A DNA stretch of 64,000 nucleotides from Deltaproteobacteria bacterium (GTDB lineage: Bacteria > Bdellovibrionota > Bdellovibrionia > Bdellovibrionales > Bdellovibrionaceae), in assembly GCA_017302835.1 (NCBI GenBank), contig JAFLCC010000009.1, forward strand, positions 103,733 to 167,732, written 5' to 3'. This document shows, piece after piece, positions 1-7,471 of the stretch. Every line of letters starts with the position of its first letter. Position 1 is the first letter of the stretch. The notes below the pieces were generated by a model. The model was not told the origin of the DNA. It was given only the letters and a program-made list of their open reading frames with translations, and did no database searches. The position numbers were made by a program, and so were the translations under genes.

Positions 1-710
1 ATTTCAATAATGAGGTTCAGTTGGCTGGAATCTTCATCGGGGCTGAGCTTTAACAGTACAGGCTTAGAGTAAAGTTTAGCTGTTTCATAAATAGAACTGA
101 GAAAGGGCTTGAGCCTGTCCCTTTGGAAAAGTTCCCGTAATCCTACAGTGTTTGGGCTCGAAATATTAACGACAAAAATGTCAGTGTAGGCATGTAATTG
201 GTGAATTAATAAAATATAATCCTCATGAGCTTTTTCATTAGGAACCCATCTGTTCTTTCCAATATTAACAAGTATAGGAGTTTGGCGATTTTCAAAATTT
301 TTTTCTAAATTAACAAAGGTTTCTTTATAGCCAGGATGGGGGAATCCCATCTTATTCCAAAGGCAAAAATCTTTCGCGTTTCTGGCAATAATTTTCCCAG
401 GATTAGGAGCTTGATAATAAGGGGTCACTGTTCCTATTTCAAGAAAGCCAACGCCCAAATCCCACCAATTGGCAATATTGGATCCTGTTTTATCCACCCC
501 CCCAGCAATGCCAAGAGGATTCCTAAAGTGAAAACCTTTCCAGTCAAAAGAGTTCCAAGTTTTCCACTCTTGAGAGGCGCCAGATAAATCTTCATCAATA
601 AAACAAAGAGTTTTTAAAAGTGGTTCCATCCATTTATGAGAGACTGAAGGAGGAACCCACATCCACGGTTTATATTTATCTAAAGTTGTTTCTAAATTTT
701 GCATCATCAT
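1..710 (-). CDS. pyrD: dihydroorotate dehydrogenase (quinone), 5' part only
   Basis: Class 2 dihydroorotate dehydrogenase, the membrane-associated flavoenzyme that oxidises dihydroorotate to orotate with quinone in pyrimidine synthesis. Reading the minus strand gives about 236 residues before the window edge cuts the gene. Family motifs are clear: NPLGIAGGVDKTG, FLEIGTVTP, NISSPNTVGLR and LLKLSPD, covering the FMN-binding barrel and the substrate asparagine region. The start is three consecutive ATG codons (710, 707, 704), and the first overlaps the TAA stop of the upstream glutamate dehydrogenase gene (TAATG), so translational coupling is likely. The carboxy-terminal third lies outside the window. 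Identity is secure; which of the three ATGs is used is not. Confidence 0.93.
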   Translation of the reverse strand, partial: MMMQNLETTLDKYKPWMWVPPSVSHKWMEPLLKTLCFIDEDLSGASQEWKTWNSFDWKGFHFRNPLGIAGGVDKTGSNIANWWDLGVGFLEIGTVTPYYQAPNPGKIIARNAKDFCLWNKMGFPHPGYKETFVNLEKNFENRQTPILVNIGKNRWVPNEKAHEDYILLIHQLHAYTDIFVVNISSPNTVGLRELFQRDRLKPFLSSIYETAKLYSKPVLLKLSPDEDSSQLNLIIE

Positions 711-2008
711 TATCTTGGGTAAAGTCCTCTGAGGAGCATGGCCTTTTCTAATCTTTGAATGGAAACGGCCATTGCTGCACTTCGCATATCCACATTTTTC
801 TCGTTTTTGAACACAACGATATTATCAAAAGCCTTAGTTATGATTGATTTTAATCGGCCGTCGATTTCATGCTCGTCCCAAAAAAAGGACATGATATCCT
901 GAACCCATTCAAAATAAGAAACAATCACTCCTCCACCATTTGCCACAACATCCGGTGCAATAAAAATATTTCTTTTATGTAGAATTTTTGTAGCAGCACT
1001 GGAGACAGGTCCGTTTGCACCTTCAACAATCACTCTGGCTTTGATTTTTTCTGCATTATGAGTATCAATTTGACCTTCAAGGGCACAAGGGAATAGGCCT
1101 TCGCAATCTAGTTCCAATAGTTCTTCGTTGCTAATGGGTTGGGATTTAGGAAAATCTTTAATGGACTTGTTGTTTTTCACATATTCAATAAGATCAGGAA
1201 TATTTAAGCCCTCGCCATTAAAAATCCCTCCAGTAACATCGCTCACAGCTAAAACTTTGGCACCTCGTTGGTAAGAAAAAAGGGCAGCAAAGGATCCCAC
1301 ATTTCCAAATCCCTGGACAACAACACGTGACCCTGAAAAAGGTATTCTGCAATATTCAAAAGCTTTTTCAGCAACAAAAACAACTCCAAGTCCTGTGGCG
1401 TGATGACGTCCCAAGGAACCACCAATTTCAACCGGTTTACCAGTAACCACTCCAGGCTGAGAATAGCCTCCTTGCTCTTGAGAATAGGTGTCCATAAACC
1501 AAGCCATGGTTTGTGGATTTGTACCCACATCGGGTGCAGGAATATCCTTGGTTGGACCAATAAAAGAAGAAATTTCTGAAGCGTACCTGCGTGTTAAATT
1601 TTGATTTTCTGTTCGAGATAATTTCGTGGGGTCTACACAAACTCCACCCTTAGCTCCACCTAATGGCAAGCCTAACACCGAATTTTTAAAGGTCATCAGA
1701 GCCGCCAGACCAACCACCTCAGGAAGATCTACGTTTTGGTGATAGCGAATCCCCCCTTTGTAAGGACCAAGTGTGGCGTTATACTGAACGCGGTAACCAG
1801 TAAAAACCTTAACCGAATAGTCATCCATTCTTACCGGGACAGAAACGGTGACGCACCTTCTTGGCTTCTTAAGCCTTTCTAAAACATTACGATCGCAATT
1901 CACAATTTTTGCGGCTTCCTCAATGGTTTGCAGAGCATTTTGAAATAAAGGACCATTTAAATGACCTTCAATTTGATTTGTTTCTTGATGGCTATAATTT
2001 AAGCTCAT
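710..2008 (-). CDS. gdhA: NAD(P)-glutamate dehydrogenase
   Basis: Glu/Leu/Phe/Val dehydrogenase family enzyme that interconverts glutamate and 2-oxoglutarate plus ammonia. At 432 residues it has the usual size of the hexameric bacterial enzyme. The substrate domain shows PYKGGIRYH (Lys84), Lys108, the GGAKGGV segment with catalytic Lys120, and PAPDVGT with Asp160; the nucleotide domain has VVVQGFGNVG around residues 230-238. These point to glutamate rather than leucine or phenylalanine as substrate, but cofactor preference cannot be read safely. The ATG is preceded by a good ribosome-binding site (AGGAGAG). Its stop overlaps the pyrD start, so the two are probably co-transcribed, linking nitrogen metabolism and pyrimidine synthesis only by operon. 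Confidence 0.93.
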   Translation of the reverse strand: MSLNYSHQETNQIEGHLNGPLFQNALQTIEEAAKIVNCDRNVLERLKKPRRCVTVSVPVRMDDYSVKVFTGYRVQYNATLGPYKGGIRYHQNVDLPEVVGLAALMTFKNSVLGLPLGGAKGGVCVDPTKLSRTENQNLTRRYASEISSFIGPTKDIPAPDVGTNPQTMAWFMDTYSQEQGGYSQPGVVTGKPVEIGGSLGRHHATGLGVVFVAEKAFEYCRIPFSGSRVVVQGFGNVGSFAALFSYQRGAKVLAVSDVTGGIFNGEGLNIPDLIEYVKNNKSIKDFPKSQPISNEELLELDCEGLFPCALEGQIDTHNAEKIKARVIVEGANGPVSSAATKILHKRNIFIAPDVVANGGGVIVSYFEWVQDIMSFFWDEHEIDGRLKSIITKAFDNIVVFKNEKNVDMRSAAMAVSIQRLEKAMLLRGLYPR

Positions 2009-2098
2009 AATCTCTCCTGATTAATAATTCACAACCATGCTATTAAAGTAAATATTCAGAGTCATTAAAGATTTTGCAACTCTATGACTCGACGTCTC

Positions 2099-3196
2099 TC
2101 AGCTATTTTTATGCTTTTGATCGTTGCGAATTCGTTGGTAGGCTATGGCTTCGATTTCTTTTGCTAAAAATAAATTATCCGCGAGGAGATCAAAAAAATC
2201 AGAAGCGTTGATTTCAAGAAGTAGTCCATCAGTTTTGGTTATGGCGGTAGCGGTTCGAATGCCTTGATTGGTAAAGAGGGCGAGCTCACCAAAGCAATCA
2301 CCTTGTTTCATTATATTTAAGTTTTTTAAGTTTTTTTGAATTTGAATGGATCCTTGAATTACAACATAAAATTGAGTTCCTGGGGTATTCTCTTTAAATA
2401 AGATTTGATTTGCTTTTACTTCTTTAACGATACCACGGTGGATTAATTGATCCACCGTATCCTCAGGCAAAAGAGAAAGGACAGTTGAATTCAATATTCC
2501 ATGGATGATCCAGAAACGATGTTTAAGGTTCTCTGCAACTTGTTTTTTTATCCAGGGATCAAAAATTTCAGGAAGGTAGGGAATCTTTAAAACACGAACA
2601 GGCGAGGTGGCAATGACATCAGCAAGGCGTGGTTCATTTAAGAAGAATCCATATTCACCAAAAAGGCAACCTGGAACCAAGGAGGCAATACAATAGCGTT
2701 CTCCTTGTTTGGTTTTTTTATAGATGGAAGCCTGTCCCTCAAGAAGAATATACATATCTCTATCTAGATCATTTTGCTGAATAAGAAGGGTATAGGTGGG
2801 ATAGGAATAGATTCTTGCATTTTTTAAAAGGAAATCACGAACCTCTGATTTTAAACTTCGGAAAAAAGGGAGATTTTTAATTTCAGTTAATTCTAATTCT
2901 TTAGGCGTTGAGGGCTCTACCAAGTGATATTTTTTAGATTCTTGGCGTATCGTTAATTTTTTGAAATATTCCATAAATTCTGGATTAAGTATAATGCGAT
3001 ATTGAGTGAGGTTGTAGATAAGAGAATACAGATCGCTGAAGTGAACTAACCATCCTTGTTTGTAATAAAATCGAACCGTACTTGAAATGCGACGTTCTTG
3101 TTGTAAAACCTCGAAATAATCTTTTTGTAAGCGACTCATTTGAAGCTGAGCTACATTTTGCGTGTTAAACTGAATCTCGAGATTTTCAATTTTCAT
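2099..3196 (-). CDS. protein with two cyclic-nucleotide-binding domains
   Basis: A 365-residue cytoplasmic-looking protein with two tandem cNMP-binding (Crp/PKA-type) domains, about residues 108-225 and 234-345, after an N-terminal region of about 100 residues with no recognised fold. The second domain is the more canonical: GDCFGELALF (302-304 FGE) followed by an arginine-threonine pair at 314-315, the phosphate-binding cassette. The first has FGEYGFFLNEPR with Arg190. There is no helix-turn-helix, kinase or cyclase domain after the sensors, so it looks like a regulatory subunit or scaffold, not a transcription factor. Binding of cAMP or cGMP is inferred from the motifs, not shown. The ribosome-binding site is weak. 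It stands alone upstream of gdhA on the same strand, with about 90 bases between. Confidence 0.85.
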   Translation of the reverse strand: MKIENLEIQFNTQNVAQLQMSRLQKDYFEVLQQERRISSTVRFYYKQGWLVHFSDLYSLIYNLTQYRIILNPEFMEYFKKLTIRQESKKYHLVEPSTPKELELTEIKNLPFFRSLKSEVRDFLLKNARIYSYPTYTLLIQQNDLDRDMYILLEGQASIYKKTKQGERYCIASLVPGCLFGEYGFFLNEPRLADVIATSPVRVLKIPYLPEIFDPWIKKQVAENLKHRFWIIHGILNSTVLSLLPEDTVDQLIHRGIVKEVKANQILFKENTPGTQFYVVIQGSIQIQKNLKNLNIMKQGDCFGELALFTNQGIRTATAITKTDGLLLEINASDFFDLLADNLFLAKEIEAIAYQRIRNDQKHKNS

Positions 3197-3267
3197 TCTT
3201 TTTTAGACAGGCCCTTGGTTCTGGATTTCTAAGATTACTAAATTGCTAAATTTGCTAAATTGAATCA

Positions 3268-4077
3268 TTAAAATGTTAAGCCCAAATTGGTTTTAAAAAA
3301 GGAGATAGCGACACCGCGTGGACTGCTGGTCCCACCCCCCGCAGTGATCGAGGCACTGAGTTTATCACAAAGATCTTGATTGGCTCCTTTACCAGAACAA
3401 CTGATCGTGTAGGTTGAAATGATCACGGAACCTACGCTGCTTTGGACTTTCCCAGCATCGGAGGAATCTGATTCTGTAGAAGAAACGATTAGAGCTAGTT
3501 TTGTAGCTTTTTCTAGATCAGTAGCAGGATTCACTGCCTTTGCCGAGGCAATACAACTTGTAAGGTCGTAACCTGAGGTTGAAGGTGTGGAGCATTCCGT
3601 AGTGCCAAGAATGGAAGCGAAATAATTTAAAAGAGCTGTAGAAAGATAACCAAAGGAAGAAATTAATGTTTTCCCTTTTGCCCCGGCCTTGAAACAATCG
3701 TTAAAAGTGGTGTTCGCATTGGCGGTATCCGTGGCGATGCTTTTTGCTGATGAAAAGGTTATTAGACCCATAAATCCTGAAGTTCCGGAACTCCCTTTGA
3801 GGGAATCAAAAGCGGTTGTGTACTTAGTTGGATTTGCAAATCCTTCTCTGACAAAAGCGGCAGCACATCGTATGTTGTAAGAACCTGTCGAGGTAAGGCC
3901 GTCAACCTTAGTGACGCAATCCATGGCAGTGCTGGAGGTCGCTTCGTTTAAACATTGTTGGGCATTTCCGATTTTATCAACGTCCTTTTCTGAACCGCAG
4001 GAGCTTAGAATAAAAGGAGTATAAAAAAATAAAACGCTTATAAATAAAACTCGGAAGACTTTTGTTAATACTTTCAT
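3268..4077 (-). CDS. putative lipoprotein, paralogue of the one at 5446-6270
   Basis: A 269-residue secreted protein. The N-terminus is a lipoprotein signal peptide with lipobox LSSC, lipidated cysteine at residue 27, followed by a small-residue and Ser/Thr-rich body with several cysteines (QQC, MDC, IRC, DLC). I do not recognise a named family. The layout of a short helical region, a segment resembling SYNIRCAAAF, then low-complexity loops parallels the lipoprotein at 5446-6270 (TYYLRC and following), so the two may be paralogues. It is transcribed divergently from the outer-membrane barrel gene at 4309 across a 231-base gap. It could be a surface or periplasmic partner of that barrel; this is inference from position only. 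Confidence 0.75.
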   Translation of the reverse strand: MKVLTKVFRVLFISVLFFYTPFILSSCGSEKDVDKIGNAQQCLNEATSSTAMDCVTKVDGLTSTGSYNIRCAAAFVREGFANPTKYTTAFDSLKGSSGTSGFMGLITFSSAKSIATDTANANTTFNDCFKAGAKGKTLISSFGYLSTALLNYFASILGTTECSTPSTSGYDLTSCIASAKAVNPATDLEKATKLALIVSSTESDSSDAGKVQSSVGSVIISTYTISCSGKGANQDLCDKLSASITAGGGTSSPRGVAISFFKTNLGLTF

Positions 4078-4308
4078 TTTTACCTCTGCCGTTCATTTGT
4101 ATTTCGACTAGTACGATCTCACTAAATTATATCTCTAGTTTGAGTTATAAAGTTATTCTAAAAACAAAATAAAGGGATTCAAGAAATTACTCTAGGAACA
4201 GGCCTTAGGGCCCGTCTAACAATGAGAATTCAATAAGAACTCATCAAAGGTGGAGTCTTGTTAAGAAATAAAATTAAATTTTAGGCAAAATTAGGGCATA
4301 ATTTAAGG

Positions 4309-5388
4309 ATGAAAAAAGGATTTTTCTTAGTTTTTTTAGCAATTTCTATTCATTCTTTAGCTAGTGAAAGGGTAGAGTTTTATAATGGGATAAGGCCCTT
4401 AGGAATGGGAAATACTCAGGTAGCGACGGTAAATGACGAGACAGGGCTTGTGGTGAATCCTGCAGGGTTAGGAAAATTAAGAAATTATTTTGGTACGATA
4501 TTTGATCCTGAACTCGATTTGGGAACTAACGCCATGAATACTTACCGAGCAAAAAGTTACAGCAATCCTTTTTCGATTTCAGATGTTTTACCAGCGGTGG
4601 CACTGACTCCTGGTGACTATTACCATGCCCGGGGACAGGTGTTTCCATCCTTCGTGGCTAAGAATTTTGGTATAGGAATTTTGGCAAAATATGATTTGAA
4701 TGCCTTGGCAGAGTCTGCGACGTCCGTAAATACTTTTTACCGGGATGATATCAGTTTATTGCTTGGATACGATTTTAGGTTTTGGGATGGCAGAGTTAAA
4801 TTTGGTTTTGTTGGTAAGTTAATTAGCAGGATAGAACTGAAAGAAACGGCCTTGGACTCCACTGGATCTTTGGATACGCCCTCCTTGGTGGCTCAAGATA
4901 AAATAAAACAAGGGCTGGGCATGGGAGCTGATGTGGGTATGCTATTGACAGCTCCTTGGAATAATCTTCCCACCCTGGGGGTTGTGGTCAGAGATGTTGG
5001 GAATACGAAATATGATAAAACTTATTTTAACCGGTTAACAACTAATTTAAAACCAGACACAACTCTCCAGGATATGGATGTGGGGCTTTCCTTTCAGGTC
5101 ATACATAAGCCAAATGTAAGAAGCATTTGGTCCATTGAATATCAAGGAGTACTCACGGCAAAAGATGAAGAAGATCCATCGAAACTTTATCATGCGGGTT
5201 TTGAAGTCAATTTCGGAGACGTATTTTTCTTGCGGGCTGGTTACAATCAAAGGTATTTCACCGGTGGTTTTGAATTAGCTTCCGAAAGATTTCAATTTCA
5301 AGTGGCCACCTATGGAGAAGAAATCGGAACTTCCAGTTCTCCTAAGGAAGATCGACGTAATGTTGCTAAGTTCACATTTCGATTCTAA
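4309..5388 (+). CDS. outer-membrane beta-barrel protein, PorV/UPF0164-like
   Basis: A 359-residue exported protein with an N-terminal signal peptide (cleavage likely after SLAS) and a mature part made of alternating, aromatic-rich beta strands ending in the aromatic FTFRF, the typical signal for outer-membrane insertion. The start of the mature part, RPLGMGNTQVA then VVNPAGLG, is the signature seen in PorV/PorQ, UPF0164 and FadL-like barrels. It is clearly paralogous to the barrel at 6281-7453 (shared RPxRxLGMGN and VNPAxLG). The lipoprotein gene at 5446 follows 57 bases later. An AAGG lies directly against the ATG, closer than a usual ribosome-binding site. Role unknown; transport or an assembly scaffold for surface proteins are both possible. 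Confidence 0.82.
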   Translation: MKKGFFLVFLAISIHSLASERVEFYNGIRPLGMGNTQVATVNDETGLVVNPAGLGKLRNYFGTIFDPELDLGTNAMNTYRAKSYSNPFSISDVLPAVALTPGDYYHARGQVFPSFVAKNFGIGILAKYDLNALAESATSVNTFYRDDISLLLGYDFRFWDGRVKFGFVGKLISRIELKETALDSTGSLDTPSLVAQDKIKQGLGMGADVGMLLTAPWNNLPTLGVVVRDVGNTKYDKTYFNRLTTNLKPDTTLQDMDVGLSFQVIHKPNVRSIWSIEYQGVLTAKDEEDPSKLYHAGFEVNFGDVFFLRAGYNQRYFTGGFELASERFQFQVATYGEEIGTSSSPKEDRRNVAKFTFRF

Positions 5389-5445
5389 TAGTGACAAGGT
5401 TGATAAGATATATAATGATAAACGCTCTAAGAGGTAAAGGTGTTC

Positions 5446-6270
5446 ATGGGGACAAAAATAATTGGAATATTTTTTTTATTTTTCATCCTAGGGTGTGGCG
5501 GTAATTTATTTAAATTGACAGCCAAGAAGGACACTTCAGAAGCGCTTTATCAGGATGCCAGATCTGCTTTGAATACCTTGGATTATGATACGGCTATTAC
5601 TAAACTTCTGGAAATTCAAACAAAGGACAGCACTTATTATTTACGTTGTGAAAAAGTCGATGGAATGAAAATTTGCCCAAGGGAAGACCTGGCAGGAGCC
5701 TATGCTTCAAAATGTGGATTAAATTTTGTAACCTTTGTGAACTCTTTAGCTTCTTCTACGGGGTCCCCTTTTTTATTTTTTATGCAAAAATTTACATCTG
5801 TGAGTGTCGTTCCTGATAAGTGCTATGAGGCTCAAAAGGTGATCGAGACTTTTGGAGCTTCGGCTTCCTTAAGATCATCTGAGCAAAATTTATTTATGGC
5901 TATATTAGGAATGGCAAAGATGGGTACTTATCTTAGAGCCAGTGCGGACACCGATCAAGATGGAAGTGCCGATGCCACTTATGATTCTTGCGATTCAACA
6001 AAAATATCAGACGATTCTTTAAGGCATGTGATTTCTGGGATGGGACTCGTTCTGGACAATTTAACCGCGGTGACAGCGGTTCTATCAGGAAACTCTTCGG
6101 CATTAACAGATCTTGATACCATCAAAGCTACTTGTGGCTCCGCCTGTGAAATTACCGATCCAAATAGCTCTTCTTTTAACGCCACAGTCACTAGAAATCT
6201 TCTAAAATCTAGCGACAAAGGGATAGAAACTTCTTCAGGGTGCACTTTCCCATGTTTGGTTTGTCCATGA
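5446..6270 (+). CDS. putative lipoprotein with calcium-type Asp loop
   Basis: About 274 residues. The start is either ATG 5446 (purine-rich AGG five bases upstream) or GTG 5440 two codons earlier; both keep a lipoprotein signal peptide ending ILGCGG. After the lipid anchor comes a helical segment resembling one TPR unit (DYDTAITKLLEI), then several cysteines (YYLRCEKV, KICP, SKCGL). An aspartate-rich loop, DTDQDGSAD, resembles thrombospondin type 3 or calcium-binding loops. The C-terminus is again cysteine-rich (SGCTFPCLVCP). No family name is offered. It sits between two paralogous barrel genes with only 10 bases to the second, so the three are probably one operon, and it may work at the outer membrane with them. 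Confidence 0.75.
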   Translation: MGTKIIGIFFLFFILGCGGNLFKLTAKKDTSEALYQDARSALNTLDYDTAITKLLEIQTKDSTYYLRCEKVDGMKICPREDLAGAYASKCGLNFVTFVNSLASSTGSPFLFFMQKFTSVSVVPDKCYEAQKVIETFGASASLRSSEQNLFMAILGMAKMGTYLRASADTDQDGSADATYDSCDSTKISDDSLRHVISGMGLVLDNLTAVTAVLSGNSSALTDLDTIKATCGSACEITDPNSSSFNATVTRNLLKSSDKGIETSSGCTFPCLVCP

Positions 6271-6280
6271 GGAATAACGT

Positions 6281-7453
6281 ATGAAGAACAAAAAATCATC
6301 TCATTCTGTTTTCTTATTTCGGCTGTTGATGAACTTTTTTGTGAATCTGTTTGTGAGTTTATTAGTGGTGAACTTTGGAATGTCTTGCAGAGTTCAAGCT
6401 ATGGAATTATATGAGTACAACAGACCTATTCGGGCATTGGGAATGGGAAATGTTTATTTAAATTTTGTTAAAGATACGGATGCTCCTTCTGTCAATCCAG
6501 CGGCCTTAGGATATGTGAGTGGAATCTCTGTTGAGATGGCTAGTTTAGGTTTGGGAGTTAACGGTTTAGATGCTTACAAAAATTTCAGCAGCTCTCAGGG
6601 AGTTAGTTCAAGCTCAGACTACGATAAGTATTTTGGAAAAAAAATCTGGTTAGGAGTGAATGCAAGATTGTCAGCGGTGATGCCAAATTTTGGTATTTCA
6701 GCCTATGATGATGGGAAAATTTCGATGATTTTAAGAAATACAGCTTTTCCCAATATTGATATGAATTTTTTGAATGACTATGGGATTATCATCGCGGGAG
6801 CCTTTCCTATTGCACCATTGACTTCGATGGGGGTTGCCATCAAACGAATCAATCGCTGGGGAGGGAATCAAACCATTGGTTTAAGCACTATCGCCGCAGG
6901 AAACTCAAATACTTTAAGAGATGAGTTTGAAAACAAGGGCGTGGGTTATGGCGGAGATCTCGCTTTAATGATGAAACTCCCATCGCCGCTGACACCCTCT
7001 TTCTCCCTTGTTTGGCAGGATATAGGTTCGACGGCTTTTACAAAGACCACAGGTAACGATGCTCCACCTCGAATTAAAGATAATCTTCAAGCGGGTGTAG
7101 GGGCCGTTCTAGATTTGCCAGGATTAGATATTTCTGCGGGTTTGGAATACAAACATATTAATGATACGGGAGTGCAAATTGGAAATAAAATTCATACAGG
7201 TCTTGAGATTGCTCTGCCATTTATTGATTTAAGAATGGGTACCAATCAGGGGTATGCTACTTTTGGAGCTGGCTTGAGTTTTTTATTTCTTAATCTTGAT
7301 GCGGCCTACTACAATGTAGAAACAGGAGAGTATCCTGGCCAAACACCAGAAAATCGCATTATGATAGGTCTAAGCATGAACCTTTCTGTGGATGCGAATT
7401 TTAATTTTTATGGCAGTGACGGTAAAAAACGAAAATTAAAGCAGCGCAGATAA
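6281..7453 (+). CDS. outer-membrane beta-barrel protein, PorV/UPF0164-like, second copy
   Basis: A 390-residue paralogue of the barrel at 4309-5388, sharing RALGMGN, VNPAALG and the overall strand pattern. The N-terminal hydrophobic stretch is long (about 15-42), ending near VQAME, so the signal peptide has an extended n-region; an internal ATG (residue 17) could be the true start. Unlike its paralogue it does not end in an aromatic residue but in a basic tail (GSDGKKRKLKQRR), which is unusual for a protein inserted by the BAM machinery. The terminal strand may lie upstream, near LSMNLSVDANFNF. The gene lies 10 bases after the lipoprotein gene. Function unknown. Confidence 0.8.
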   Translation: MKNKKSSHSVFLFRLLMNFFVNLFVSLLVVNFGMSCRVQAMELYEYNRPIRALGMGNVYLNFVKDTDAPSVNPAALGYVSGISVEMASLGLGVNGLDAYKNFSSSQGVSSSSDYDKYFGKKIWLGVNARLSAVMPNFGISAYDDGKISMILRNTAFPNIDMNFLNDYGIIIAGAFPIAPLTSMGVAIKRINRWGGNQTIGLSTIAAGNSNTLRDEFENKGVGYGGDLALMMKLPSPLTPSFSLVWQDIGSTAFTKTTGNDAPPRIKDNLQAGVGAVLDLPGLDISAGLEYKHINDTGVQIGNKIHTGLEIALPFIDLRMGTNQGYATFGAGLSFLFLNLDAAYYNVETGEYPGQTPENRIMIGLSMNLSVDANFNFYGSDGKKRKLKQRR

Positions 7454-7471
7454 CTTGAAAATTGAAGTCCA

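Noticed and set aside
1249..1640. Overlapping minus-strand frames inside gdhA
   Set aside because: They are out-of-frame shadows; gdhA has all family motifs across this stretch.
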